This document shows positions 33,889 through 46,083 of a DNA stretch of 64,000 nt, in pieces. This stretch comes from Catonia carolina (Eukaryota > Arthropoda > Insecta > Hemiptera > Achilidae). The first letter of the stretch is position 1; every line of letters starts with the position of its first letter. The position numbers and the translations under genes are program-made. The DNA lies in the NCBI GenBank assembly GCA_035578175.1, contig JAQMRL010000005.1, positions 53,549,722 to 53,613,721 on the forward strand, read 5' to 3'. Below the pieces are notes generated by a model. It had not been told where the DNA came from, did not search any database, and was given only the letters and a program-made list of their open reading frames with translations.

Positions 33889-34080
33889 TTCTCTTATATT
33901 ATATGAATAATATGTAGGGAAGGAACGTATTGTTTTCTTGTCAATTTTAGAAATAGATTTTTACTCAATCACGTTTTCAGGCCCTCCTGAACCAAAAACA
34001 CATGGTTTTAGCGATTATCGTTGTTGTTGTGTGTGTGTGTGGTATGTGTGTTGTGCAAAATCACGTTAAGTTTTGTTTTT
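33889..34080 (-). mobile_element. Helentron-like repeat, 3' end fragment
   Basis: On the minus strand it contains the block ending GAAAACAATACGTTCC and a duplicated ATATTATTCATATAATATAAG hairpin region before AGAGAAAGT. A short GT tract lies at 34030-34050. It closely matches 36541-36636. Confidence 0.6.
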
Positions 34081-35110
34081 TTTTTGTTCTAAGTTTATAC
34101 ATATTTGAAATAAACTGCTGAATGCATTATACATTTTAATTCAATAATCATTTTTATGCAGACTTTTATCGTGACTTGTATTTAAACAAAGTGTTTAAAG
34201 TTTATGTTTGCACTTAAAAAAAGCTGATTAGAAAAGAATTATTAAATATACAATAAAAAAACAACGATTAAATGTACAAAGGATTTATGTGGTTAACCCC
34301 TATTAAGTGTAATTTTTAAAGTAATGTGGAGTATGAATGGGCACTGATGCAAGCAAAAGTCGGAAAAAATAATTTTTGGGTTTTAATGCGTACTTAACAT
34401 TTAAAATTTCCTCTTTAAAATGGTGGTAAAATTGTGAAACTACGTAAATTAAAATTATTGAAAATTATTTTTCCTGAGCGTTTCATGTCTTCTGAACTCG
34501 CCATTTTTACGATTTTTTATTCCGCATATTTTCTTACTTTCTTATAATAATATTTTTTTGAGTATTTCGATAGCGTTTGCTAAATATTTTATTTATCCCT
34601 TTTTAATATTATTAAAGTTGGGTAACTTGATTTCAACATTATATTAAGAAAGTGAATGTTTGTTTTGGTTATTGTGAGTGTTTTTATGTTTTGTGCATTA
34701 TTATATTTTTTTGTGAATATTTCGATAGCATTTGCTAAATATTTTATGTTTTTGAGCTTTTTTATGTTTTAAGCATTATTACCATCTACCTTTTGTAATA
34801 ATAACTAAATTACTCCTCACAAGAGTATGCCAATTTGTAATAGATTACATTAATATTGTATTCTTTATTGGTGTTGTATCAGCTTTCAAGTTTGATTTTA
34901 TTATTTTTCCATTTTACCTTGCCTCCTATTTCATTCAATAAAACATTATTCACATTTATACATTATGGTTTTATTTAATTAATATATTTTAATAATTACA
35001 ATCACAAGTTTCTTTGTTTAAGTGCAATTCTAAAATAATGCTCCTGTTCTTAATACTGTTAAATCAAATCACTGGTTATTATTGATTTGAATGTTAAAAA
35101 TCTAACGACA
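34081..35110. other. AT-rich stretch, no recognised gene
   Basis: No feature recognised. A TTTTTTGAGTATTTCGATAGCGTTTGCTAAATATTT-like phrase occurs twice (about 34553 and 34710), in two degenerate copies. Confidence 0.35.
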
Positions 35111-35120
35111 ACATTATTTC

Positions 35121-35308
35121 TTAGAATATATATATTTCTTTGAACGGTTCAAATATTTCTTTCAATTCTTCTATTAGACGAATGTCTTCATCAATGTTTT
35201 CATACATCTGCCATTGAAAAGCTACCAGATAATCACTATTATTATAAAGTTGAATAATTTGTGTCTCTTTTAATAACATGAACGTTGGTGGATAAATTAT
35301 TTTATCTT
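35121..35308 (-). other. Candidate exon resembling the ciliary protein HYDIN
   Basis: The minus strand is open for about 66 codons. It reads YPPTFMLLKETQIIQLYNNS, then DYLVAFQWQMYENIDEDIRL and a Glu-rich end before TAA at 35121. The pattern (hydrophobic, Asn-x-Ser, xxFxW, then an acidic run) is that of an ASH/MSP-like repeat of HYDIN, a central-pair protein of motile cilia. From memory of that family the closest region carries IHNRSNIIAHF.WK. A ..TATATTAG acceptor precedes it at 35309. No good donor follows, so it could be a real exon, a terminal exon or a gene fragment. Confidence 0.4.
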
Positions 35309-35330
35309 CTAATATATATTTTTATTGTTA

Positions 35331-36215
35331 TTTTTTAAGAATGAATGGGAGACCTACTATTCGCATTGACATTCAGCCCCACACTCAAATAATTTACAAT
35401 TTTTATTTCTTCTTCTTAGTTGCCTAGTAACCATATTTTGTTTATGAAAATTAAATAATTTTGAAATATTTTATCTTAATCAGCTGGAATTATTTTTATT
35501 CATTTCAATATACTCAAATATAAACAAATCCAGATGTACATTAAATTTGTCTCATTACACTTTTAACGATCAATTCCCATAAAACTACTATTCTTACCTT
35601 TAAGTATACATATATCAGTTGTTATAAAAGACTTGCTTTGAATTTTCAGGGCTTAATGTCGGCCTGTAGATCTAACTTTTAACATATATGCTCATTTAAA
35701 AGTGTTAAATTGGTAGAGACAAAAAAGTTCTTTTTAAAGCTATCTTAAATAGTTCCATAGATACGTGTACCTATATTAACATTACAGATATAGGCCGCAC
35801 CAGTCTCTTTAAACAAATTATTTGAAACTTACTAGAAAACAGGAGTAATCCAAACAATCTACACACTAACATATTTGTGCCAGATGAATACTTTATTACA
35901 ACAATCTTGCATTGTAAGTTATTATTCAGTTAACGCAATTTTGCCTGCAATAATTAACAAGTGGTGCGAGGGATAAGTAAAAGAATGAATTTTTTTGCTC
36001 TTATAAAGAAAATTATAATTCTAAGCTGTGCACACTTGTTGTATGATACTTAAACGCAAAATCCACTTCAACGTTTTGTGAAACCATTCATGTAGGTACT
36101 TCAGATGTGAACGATGTAATTCAGTGATTATGCATTTCACCACCTGCAAAACTGTGCACTATTATAATGTAAAAATCCGGGTAACCGATTAGTGCAAGGA
36201 ACATTGGTAATTTTT
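35331..36215. other. AT-rich stretch, no firm gene
   Basis: Minus-strand ACTTAAAG|GTAAGA at about 35595-35605 is a donor-like site, but no convincing exon frame precedes it. Short open frames near 36020-36130 on the minus strand are protein-like at best. Nothing is called. Confidence 0.3.
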
Positions 36216-37299
36216 ACGTTCTCTTGCCTATATGAATATATAGGAAGGAAAGCATTGCTTTTATGTCGATTTTAATGAATTGAGTGTTCACCGAATATCA
36301 AGTTTTCAGACCCCCTGAACCCCCAAAAAACATATTTTTAGCGATTGGTCTGTATGTATATGTGTGTTCGTGTGTGTGTGTGTGTTTGTGTATGTGAGTG
36401 TGTGTTTATAAATGTGTCTGTGTGTGTGTTTCTTACAAAATATCTTAAGAACGGAACAATGTACGAAAATGGAACTTGAAACTTAAGTACGGTACCATTA
36501 CAGGGACCTGACACGAACATTTTCATCAAAATTGCTCAACCGGAACGTATTGTTTTCTTGTCAATTTTAGAAATCGAGTTTTTACTCAATCACGTTTTCA
36601 GGCTCTCCTGAACCAAAAACATATGGTTTTAGCGTGTAAGTAGCTTTTCGTGAAATTTTTCACTTTTTTGTTATTTTCTCAAAAAACGTCTCCTACGTTT
36701 ATTTTTATAAATAGCCGTACTTTACTACATTTTTATGCTCTACATGATAGAGTAGGGGCCATGTCTGCTGAAGCTTTTGGGTAGGCTGGGCTCACGTAGA
36801 AAAAAATGTATTTTTTAAGATTGCAGCCTTACCGTGCATTCAGGGCAAAAGTGTGTACAATGAAAGTTGTTCAAAATTTAAAAAGCTCAACTTTTATTAC
36901 AAATATTTCTTTATAAAACGTTTATTTTAGCGGTAAATAGTGACTCTTTGTTTTTTTAATGAAAATCTTTATAAAGTGAACGTTTTTAATATATCGGCCG
37001 TATTATGCGTTTTACAACAAAAGTGTGTTTAATAAAATTTATAAGACATTATACCATCTACAACACTTTAATGTAAGCATTTTCCTCTACAGAACCCAGT
37101 TCAGCGTCAAAAAGAGATTTTCCGTATTATTAGGTGAAACTAAGGTTGTTTTTCCTTTTGTATCATTCACTCGTGATTAAAAAAAGTTTAGATGTTTTTT
37201 GAGGTTAACTTATTTGTTTATTCATGTTTTCTACTATTAGGTAATAGTGTTTATTATTTGCATTGGCAAGAGAAAGCCGTGTGAGTGTTTTACTCCAGA
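36216..37299 (-). mobile_element. Helentron-like element, full copy with internal duplication
   Basis: On the minus strand it starts TCTGGAGTAAAACACTCACAC (plus end 37299), has CTTTCTCTTGCC, and ends ATATAGGCAAGAGAACGT at 36216. A GT tract (CA on minus) lies at 36355-36430. Bases 36541-36636 are an extra copy of the family's 3' segment inserted into the core, nearly identical to 33920-34012. Confidence 0.68.
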
Positions 37300-37989
37300 T
37301 CTTTGGTGAAGTTAAACTTCACCACCTTTCTGCACTTAACCAGACATAGTCTACTGTAATTTTTTAAAATCTGTATTACTATATTCTTGAATATAGTAGC
37401 ATATAGCTATAGCATATAGCAATGTAGTAGTAGAATACAGCTTGGTGCTTAGGGATATATTTTAATTTTAAAAATACAATTTATTTATTTATTATTGATA
37501 TAATGGAATAAATACACCGAAAATTCAACAAATATTATATAGAAAGCCTTTTTCTATGTCGAGATTGTTATTTGAACTGTGTTATATAAAACGTTTTGCC
37601 TTTTCTTTACTTTGTATTATTACATATGGCACAAGAATTTTACTCTATAGGAATAGTATTAAATTGGTCCGAGTAGTTTTGCTGGAACGTTCTCATACTT
37701 TCATGCGCTTTATCAGTTCTTTTTTTATAAAGAAAGTTTTTGGGTCAATAGAATTTTATATGTTGCGTTCGCTTTTGTTCAGTTTTGTAACTTTAAAATT
37801 ATACAGTTTTGTTTACCCACCTGATGTTTAAAAAAGTGTTTAGTGTAATAAAAACTAAATATTTCTATTTTAAATAACCAAAATTAATTAATTCATACAG
37901 AAGGACCTAACTGTAAAAACCTTAGTACGATTATAAAATAATTAGTAGTAGAAATTAAGTGATTGATTGGTAGTGCTAGTAATAATTAA
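37300..37989. other. AT-rich stretch, no recognised gene
   Basis: It has short GCATATAGC-type repeats at 37395-37422. A 91-codon frame at 37556-37831 shows AT-biased composition and no motif. Confidence 0.35.
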
Positions 37990-38545
37990 TATAGAGTGGC
38001 CCATATGCCGGTTCCCCAATATTTACGGAAACGGGAAGAAAAATTAATGGAATAAGTAACCTATAGACAAAAAAAAAACAAATTTATTATATGAACTGCA
38101 CTAATGTTTACTTGGAAATGTTATAGCTGGTGTTCAAAATGTTCACCATAATTCTCTATATACTTTAAACAGCGACTTAAAACTGATCATAAATTTTCTA
38201 CAGTAACATTTCATCGTCTATTACATAGTCAAATTATGCAATTTCAAATAAACTTTTTAGTTCGTGCAGGTTTTGTGGCTTGGAAGAATACACTAGTTTC
38301 TTTACAATGCCCAACAGTAAAAAATCATATGACGTTAAGTCTGGCAAAAGCGCAGGGCATTCGTTTGTACCACTACGATAATTAATTCATCAACTTTGGA
38401 ATTTAATAACTCGTTGTTTAGTTGAAAACTTTTTAAAAATACCTTTACAAAGAAAAACAATAGTTACTACGCGGAGACGTATCTCATACTAGCCACTGTT
38501 ACAGACAACTAATCAGTGTTGTACGTGATGCTGTCAATATTACAT
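37990..38545 (-). pseudogene. IS630/Tc1-type transposase relic
   Basis: The minus strand, across a frameshift, reads GTNECPALLPDLTSYDFLLL then GIVKKLVYSSKPQNLHELK. This is the third-Asp region and C-terminus of the IS630-like transposases that carry SPDLTPLDFFLWG and KDxVY. Plus-strand 37996-38020 (GTGGCCCATATGCCGGTTCC) may be the element's 3' end. The N-terminal two thirds is not recognisable. Confidence 0.55.
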
Positions 38546-39063
38546 TATTACCAACTTATCAAAATGAAATGTCCCATGTCATAGGGAAATCGACATATGG
38601 ACCACCTGCTACAATGATTCCTTGCAAGATAAAATGAATCCATAAAAGGAAGACAGACAATTTAATTTTCGAGGAGAGAAGAACCAAACAAGAAAATGAA
38701 GGATTAGAAGAAATTAGAAGATGCAGATTAAAATTCAATGTGCTCCTGTATGCAACAGAGATGACAAAATTTGCGGAAACCATTTTTATGACACTAAACA
38801 TTAGATCTAAGGAAATGGGTAAAAGGTTAATTATTCGGAAAATATATTAAGAAAATTGGAATAAATAAAAAAAAAATGGACCAAACCATTTTCATGCTAC
38901 TGATTACTAACTTGAAAAGCTTTCAAAAAAATTGAACAACGGTTAAACTAAAGGAAATAGAGTTACAGAGGAAGCTTTTCTGGTATATTAATTTGCTTTT
39001 ACATAGTCTAAAATTGCAAGAAACGACAAAAAAGAAATCAATATAACGTAAAAGATATTGTAA
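38546..39063. other. Stretch without a recognised gene
   Basis: No family recognised on either strand. Confidence 0.35.
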
Positions 39064-39741
39064 TCTGTATATATGTAAATTGGTAAGCCCTCGTTGATTG
39101 ACTAACGAGCTGACTGACACACTCAATCATTACTATTCTCTTACTCACACGATAGCTAGAAATCATACAACTTTTAAACATAAACGATTTCGACGTTCCA
39201 CCTTGAAGGCGTTGAAAAGGGTGTTCAGCCCTTAAACTGATATTTTCCGTTTACTAAGTTCCGGATAAACTAGATATGTACTCGGTGGCAATGTTACTTA
39301 ATCGGTGGCAATGTGTGTCTAACTCTTAAACCAATATTATTTATTTACTCAGTTACGGACGTGTTAGATAGCTGAAACTCGGCGGACGTATGGTTCACCT
39401 AAAACAATTTTTCAACGATTACAAAAATGTATCTGTAAGGTGTTAAAAACGGTGTTCAATCCTTATATACCTGTATTTCTTGGTTTTTAAGTTCCAGACT
39501 AGGTAGATAGATGAAATTCGGTAGAAATTTTACTAATAGTGTACCTAAAATAGTATTCCTTAATAATTTCCAAAATGTGCCCCTTAATGGTTGAAAAGAG
39601 TATTCAAACCCTTAAATATTATTATTATATTATTGTATTTAAAATTTTTACAAATCCGGGGATTCCATTTTAACCCTGATTAAAAATTTATTGACATAAC
39701 TTAAAAAATTATAGTCGGTTGAAGCCAAGACGGGCAGCTAG
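39064..39741 (+). mobile_element. Non-autonomous Helitron
   Basis: It begins TCTGTATATATGTAAATTGG after an A and ends GGGCAGCTAG before a T, the A|T target and CTAG end of Helitrons. Inside are several diverged repeats of a phrase like GTTGAAAAGGGTGTTCAGCCC (about 39210, 39440, 39590). The 3' hairpin (GCC...GGC) is weak. No Rep/helicase is encoded. Confidence 0.6.
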
Positions 39742-40059
39742 TAGGCTATAAAACTCAAACTTAGTTTTGTTTTTCTAAAAATTTTCTAACAATTTTTTTA
39801 CATAGTCTAAAATTGGCCCTATACGAAAAATGAATGCACTGAAACTCTATAACAGTAAATGGGTAATTATTAAATGGCATCCGGAGAATCAAATATTATT
39901 ATTTAAAAAAAATAGCTTTAATTATACCATTTTAAACTAGCTTTCAAACTAGTTTTGCAGAAAACTGTTTCAAAGCATAAAAATGGGCTACTGCTTTTTA
40001 CGTATTTAATAACGTTGAAAGTATAATTAATTGATAGAAATTTGCAATACTACCAACTT

Positions 40060-40540
40060 GAGCGTTTTTCCTTGCGTCCAAATTCTGCATTATACCCTAC
40101 CCTACCGAGCTAGAGACTGGAGATGCAGGCGGAGCATAGTGATATACATCACAACACGGAACCAATTGACTTTCTAAAATCGTGTCCTGCGTTGTCATGT
40201 TCTGGTCTCGCTGTAGATGACATCCTAACAAAAAGTCAGCTGAATTTCAGTGGAACAGAGTATGACTAAGCGAAGGGGCAACCTCACACCCGACCTTGGC
40301 TGTTATTGGCTAGATCTCATCTGCAGTCTTAAGTTCGTTGGGGTATAATTTCCTTTTCCATAACGAAAGCTTTGATTGGCCGTATACGTTTAGCCCCACC
40401 CACCACAATTAGTTAACGTCTCATCTAAATACATTGATTGCTATTGGCAAAACCGAAGTGATCCACCATTTTACAACAGTATATCCCCCACCGCTAATTG
40501 ACACTACATTTCCTGTCCATCAATAACCTCCATTAAACTA
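40060..40540. promoter_or_regulatory. GC-richer, CCAAT-motif-rich region
   Basis: ATTGGC or GATTGG occurs at about 40295, 40373 and 40442, together with CCCCACCCACC at about 40395. This resembles a promoter with CCAAT and CACCC boxes. The composition contrasts with flanking DNA. No transcript or exon was identified next to it, so the role is a guess. Confidence 0.25.
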
Positions 40541-41394
40541 TCTCGGATGTTAGTTTAAATTTTATTATACTAGTATTCATTAGAAATAGATTTTTCACTG
40601 GTGATTAGACAAATACCAAAAAACTAATTTTAATAAAGCAAATGGAAAATAATCAGTTTATATTATGGTGCAAAAAACATAAAAAATACTTATTATCAAA
40701 TAAAATAACTTTTAGTTTGTTATTAAAATTACAGAATTTAATTTTCAGAATATAAATTTCGGTACAATGAAAAAATTCTAGTTACTGGAATATTAAAGTA
40801 ATTTAACTTCCCTATGATAGTATTACTGCACATTTTATTAGTACTATTTGTTAGAGTTTAAATGGATAATAAAACTAATATAACTGTTAGATTTATAATC
40901 CGTTTTCACACATTTATTTTAAGCCAATTGTCAAGAAAAATTAACAGCTTTTACTTTATAATAAACAGATTTAAATTATTGTTCGTAATCTTGTAATAAT
41001 GCAGAGTAAGTTCAATTACATAAATTTAAAAGCGTCATATAATAAAGAATGGGGTCGTGTTGTTTTAAACATTTATAACTTGGCAACTAAAGCAAAAATA
41101 ACTGGAGTATTTTGTGTGAAATGTTCTGCATTTAACTAAATTATAATATAATAAATTTTATTACTTCAACGGGTGTAATTATTTTTATGTTCTTTAACGG
41201 AAAAAAATGAATTAAAACTTATTCAGTTTTATGAATGAAATCTTAAAATTTATATTAGTTTCTGCCATTAAAAAGATGGAAGGATAAAACAGTATTTGGA
41301 AAATATTTTGTAGTAATCTAAAAGAATATGATGTGAAATACATAACATTTTCTTTCTGATGTAAATAATTAACAATTGTATAAAATGTTGTTAC
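40541..41394. other. AT-rich stretch, no recognised gene
   Basis: A TTCAACGGGTGTAATT phrase at 41166 echoes the direct repeat at 9420. Nothing else recognised. Confidence 0.35.
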
Positions 41395-41752
41395 TGAGGT
41401 TATCAGCAAAAATGCTGGTTTGACTCTCTAGAGGCATTACTAAGTAAAACGAGGAGTGAAGTGGCTTACCATCCCATCCTCACTGGGTAGAAAAGTATGC
41501 TTAACAGAATGCCAGGGCCTCTGATAAGCATATACTTTCAACACTGCTAATGAAACTTTAATTTCATTCACCACAGGGTCTGGCTGTATAATGAAATTCA
41601 TTACTTTCAGAAGAAAAACTTTGATTAGTGTGTTTTACACTTTTTCTCTTCTGTTTATAAATGTTTCAGTTATACAACTAGCTGAACATATGATAAGAAA
41701 CAGAACTCTTTTTGTAGCCCTGGCACTAGCAAATCGAGTAAAATGAATTTAA
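41395..41752 (+). repeat. Repeat family D, near-complete copy
   Basis: It aligns along its length with 15425-15778 and 52323-52672, including GCTGGTTTGACTC, AAAGTATGCTTAACAG, CAGGGTCTGGCTGTATAATG and GATAAGAAACAGAAC. Confidence 0.7.
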
Positions 41753-42990
41753 CACTCCACCCGCCTATTATGGACGGAATGAACAATGTAACCTATATAT
41801 ATATTAATCATGAGTATACAATGTCAAATGAAAAACATAACCTAATTTTAATCATGAGTTGATTATTTGAACTATACTGTACATGTCGATAGCTTTCCCT
41901 TTAACAAAACTTAGAAATTCCGTGTCCAAGTAAAAAGCATTATTGTTAAATTATTCTTTTAAAAAAATTTTAAAAGATCGTTAACATTATTTTAATAAAT
42001 TTATTTTTTCGTAACTGTGTTTGTTTTAAGTTGGTACGGTGACAATTATTACTAACGGACCAATTGATATTTTTCTTTTTAATTTTTAATGTCGTTAGAA
42101 TGTTTACGGGTGTTAGAGGCATTATTCTAAACCGTCTGAGTAATTTTTTCATTTTAATGTTTGCTAGTAGGCAAACTTACTCTGATGGTTCGTTTTTGAA
42201 TTTTTAAAACCCTAGTTTAAATGATAGAGTAACGCCAGTACAATGTGCTGAAAATCAGTATGGAGTGAAAAAATATTCGTGGTAAGATGAGAGTAAGTAT
42301 TGTTATTTACTATTTACTACGAGCCTATTAGGCTCGTTAAAATAAAACATACAGATGGTAATTGTTTACACAGTCTCAGTACATGTTTCTTTCAATTTAA
42401 AAGTCTTTTCCAAGTTAATAAACAAAGCCATTTTTAACCGGATACTTCTTTTATGTTTTTGTAATTTAAGGTTTATAGTAATGACTAGGTTTGTGTAATT
42501 TCCATAGAGAAAGAGGAAAGCTAATTAATTGGCTAGAACACGACATAATGACAGGAAAAGGTTTTATTAAAACTATGAGAAGTATTAGCAAAGAGCTGAA
42601 AGAAAAGAGGATTTCAAAGAATAGAGGTTGTAGGCAGTTTGAAAGGGGTGTAAGCTATCAAATAATTAAAACCGTCATTGCAAAGAAACAAGTTGAAGTC
42701 AAACATGATACAAAGGATCTGCCTTAGGGCACAATAATCTCTTAATGACATCTGGTATTCCGTATTTATCATTCCAGTACGGAGATATCAATCTTATTTG
42801 AAGATATTTACTATTCAGAAAAAACAGACTTTAGTGCGGTTAGCGAAGATCTCCAGTGACAATTCCGACCTTAGTGGGAATAGAATTTTGCACCCCTACT
42901 GCAAGTAGTAGTTCCACTAAACAGCTAATTAAAGAGATTAAGCCGAAAATTAAGTAAATCAAAATTCAAATCTAAAAATTCATTTCAACC
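41753..42990. other. Stretch without a recognised gene
   Basis: It contains a 9-bp-arm palindrome (ACGAGCCTATTAGGCTCGT, 42319-42337). A 78-codon plus-strand frame (42491-42727) is Lys-rich (KELKEKRISKNRGCRQFERG); I do not recognise it and cannot support a gene. Confidence 0.3.
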
Positions 42991-42997
42991 TTAAATC

Positions 42998-43150
42998 GCC
43001 TCCGTAGCTTAGTGACTAGCGCAGTAGCCTAGAAAACGGAAGGTCCCTGGTTCGATTCCCGACTAGAGGCTGGGAATTGTAACATTCCGCCGTTCCAGTG
43101 CACTGAAATCCACAGTAGTGGCTTGTGACCGAACTGTTTATGTGACTTTA
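42998..43150 (+). mobile_element. tRNA-derived SINE family B, good copy
   Basis: It starts GCCTCCGTAGCTTAGTGACTA (box A within) and has GGTTCGATTCCC (box B) about 45 bases on. It continues with CTAGAGGCTGGGAATTG, then a body (ATTCCGCCGTTCCAGT...GGTCGTGACC-like) and an A-rich end. Confidence 0.8.
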
Positions 43151-43167
43151 AAAACACTGTTCTTCTT

Positions 43168-43350
43168 TAGGTCATCAGCTGAACGCTGGTTTGAACCTAT
43201 AGATGTTTGACTAAGTAAAACGATGAGTGAGGTGGTTTGCCATGCCTTCCTCACTGAGTTAAAAGGTATGCTTATCAGTATGCCAGGCCCTCGGAAAAGT
43301 ACATATTTTCCACTCTGTATATGACACCTTCACTTGATTCACCATTGCGA
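43168..43350 (+). repeat. Repeat family D, 5' half
   Basis: It contains AGGTCATCAGCTGAACGCTGG, GGTTTGAACC and GAGTGAGGTGGTTTGCCATG through the CACTTGATTCACCATTG block, and lacks the 3' half. Confidence 0.7.
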
Positions 43351-44469
43351 GTAGGGAGGATGCTGGTAAATAAAAATACTAAAAAGGTTATTATAAGAAA
43401 TAAGAAATTACAAAATCCCTAATCTAAATCCCATAAAGTACCAACTAAATTAAAATTTCATTAAAAATTGTAATGGTTTCCTATATTTTAGTAAATCATT
43501 AGATTAACGATATTAATTCTAAAAGGAAAACGCCCGGGTAATAAATTCTTAAAACATAATGTTTAACTGTTCGTAGGTTGCCTACGAATTCAGGGTAATT
43601 AATTTGCTTCCCACTTTATAATTCCTCGTATCCGAGTTTTTTTGGGGTCGGTTTGAGATTAAAAATAGAATTTACTGCTTGCGAATTAATTGGGCTTTCG
43701 ATATATTATCAGTACCCGTTTTTCATTTCCTCTACCGCGTTGGTTTTTCTTTATTTTTTCTTCTTTTTTCTGTAAACATCTATATTTTATTATAAACTAA
43801 AATTTACTCATAAAAACACGTTAATTATTATCAATACAATTTTATATATTTATTTATGCAATTTTATTTGAACAAGTAATAAAGTTCAAGTATTTTTTCA
43901 GAACGTAAAATATTACAGAAACAGAATTTTAGTAGTGTGAATTATTGCTTTAATTTCTGCAAATCCGTTGCCAACATTACATGTAATAGTTATAAGGGAG
44001 TTCTAGATTTGTGCTACTTTTGTAATAGTTTCATTCTTGAACCTCTCCCTCCTTGTTCATAAAAAATGGGTCGATTTTTATTACTGTACTTTCATATTTA
44101 TGGAGTTTATTTTGAAATTGATATTTATTTTGCTTTTTTTCCTAAATTAATCACATTTCAATTAACAGTTGTGTTTACTTCTATTTCTTTCCAAACGTAG
44201 CAGTAGTTCCACTAAATTGATCTTGCATGAATAAAAGTTTGGTGGCATATTTGTTATTCACATTTCAACTTAAATGACTTGAAAGGGTTTCCATTTTTCA
44301 ATATTTTATTCATGCAAATAAACAGCTTCAATATGATGCATGACAAACAACTGCTTTCAAAACGATCTATTTATTTCAACAGTTGTATAGAACAATTTCA
44401 AAATTTAGTTCAGCTTAAAACAGCTTGAACCGCAAAATATAAATTTACTGGACAACAGTGCAACAATAG
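43351..44469. other. AT-rich stretch, no recognised gene
   Basis: It has a small hairpin, TCGTAGGTTGCCTACGA, at about 43572. Nothing else was recognised. Confidence 0.35.
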
Positions 44470-45105
44470 TGTCACCAGAGATTCCTTTAATTAGTCACTG
44501 TGCTGCCAGCCGACAATGATTTCAATGTACCGACAGAGGAAGGCTGACAATACTTCCGACAAAGCCGATAGACCTTTGTCGGTAATGCAGAAGGTTGGTA
44601 ACTGCCTCTACACCAGCTCTCTGATACTTTATAAAAGGACGAAATTGAGTCCGATCATAATTCCATTCCGCTCTGACCAGACGCAGACCATCGACATTAT
44701 CGACTACCGGACTTGGACAAAAATCCATCGCCGACCCCGCAAGGGAGAATATAATGCTTCTTCTCCCCAACCTGACACCATAACCACCGTCGGCCGGGAC
44801 CGTCATCACCGGTCCCTAGCGGTGATGACCACCACCGGTTGCTAGCGGTCCTTCAACCGAGCATTGCAGCCACCTTATCCCGAAGAAGTACCTATTGACG
44901 CACTTTTGCGAAGGAATACGATAACGTCTCCGCTGGATAACGAGACGCTGTGTCGCCCTCCTCCTCGATTATCACGTAGCTGCCATCGTAACACCCGCCT
45001 ACCAACCGATGCTCACCTAGACACATAAAACTTAAAACCGTTCTTTTCAGGACCTCTAAATATTTAAGATTTGTCAACGCCACTCATGTTCACCACCCTG
45101 TGACA
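44470..45105 (+). mobile_element. GC-rich LTR-like unit, copy 2
   Basis: 636 bp starting TGTCACC and ending TGACA, collinear with the inverted copy at 28975-29598. It has TTTATAAAAGG at about 44630 with GAGTCCGATC downstream. A 109-codon frame (44516-44845) contains HRRPRKGEYNAS, matching RRPRKREDNAS of copy 1. The flanking 4-mers are ATAG and GTAG, a weak target duplication. A solo LTR is favoured; the shared frame keeps a small coding unit possible. Confidence 0.5.
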
Positions 45106-45289
45106 GTAGTACGGCTGAAACAGAGGCATCCAATAAATTTATTTGTTCAATAAATTAAATTCCACCTTGTTATCCCTTAATTTACCTTCAAGCTATCATC
45201 TAAACGTCATTTCTTTGTCTTTTTTAATAGTGTCTCCACTGGAAGGAATATTTGAGAGACAATTTTTATTTTTTCTGTTCCTTTATTAG

Positions 45290-45660
45290 AGAAATTAAAG
45301 CTATATCATAACCTTCTAAAGCCAATATGGATGTATGGTTCCCATTCCAACCGCATGTTCTTTACGAATCCACTAAACCTAATAATATTGCTTTATTACA
45401 GTTCTGCCAGCCCACCGCTCTTCGAATTATAACGGACTCCCCTTGGTTCCAACGAAATGAGACTATTCACAATGATCTACAAATTCCTTTCACTATTCCG
45501 GACTGTTACTTTCAAAAATACTATCAACGTTTCCACTGAAAATTAGCAAGACTTAAAGAAAAATGTTTTACAAGGCGAGCAGATAAGTTACTTTACCGGA
45601 AAACCCATCCAAAATGCGAGAAACAGCTTGGAACTGAGATTTTTTCTACCTTAAAAAAAT
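45290..45660 (+). pseudogene. Jockey-type ORF2 C-terminal relic
   Basis: It reads IALLQFCQPTALRIITDSPW, then NETIHNDLQIPFTI and, after a stop, KLARLKEKCF. This aligns with IIQRFQTKFLRTITDSPW and RDLNIPTITDEI of the intact jockey. Upstream, AAGCCAATATGGATGTATGG matches the KPIWTYG segment. Stops and shifts are present. Confidence 0.75.
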
Positions 45661-45688
45661 GAATAAAATATATCTGTGGCCATCTCCA

Positions 45689-45850
45689 TAGCGTAAAGAT
45701 TAGCGTGCTAGCCTACAACGTGGAGGTCCGATTTCGAAACCCGGCTAGGGTCTGGATATTTCACAAGTCGAAACCTACCGTTCCAGTTACAAAACCGACC
45801 ATAGTCGCAAATAAGCAAGCTGTTGATCCAACATAATATAAAGTAAAAAA
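45689..45850 (+). mobile_element. SINE family B copy
   Basis: GCCATCTCCATAGCGTAAAG (box A-like), GATTTCGAAACCC (box B-like), CTAGGGTCTGGATA, and a body with CCGTTCCAGTTACAAAACCG. It ends A-rich. Confidence 0.7.
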
Positions 45851-46083
45851 AGTAAACAATAATATAAAATTAAATAATTATAATAGACATAAAACCTTCA
45901 TCGATGAGTGGTCTGCTTTCTCATGTAGTTCATGTCGTTAGGTGTGTTAGTTCATATTTTTAACATCGTCACCATCAGCTCATTTGACAAATTATAATAC
46001 ACTGTACATGCGCAAATATGATGTCGTAAGGTGAAAAAGTGCACATTGTAAATAAATTTTGTTTGTAAAAACCGGTTTAACTG

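Noticed and set aside
37556..37831. 91-codon open frame
   Set aside because: No motif, AT-driven composition, no splice or promoter context.
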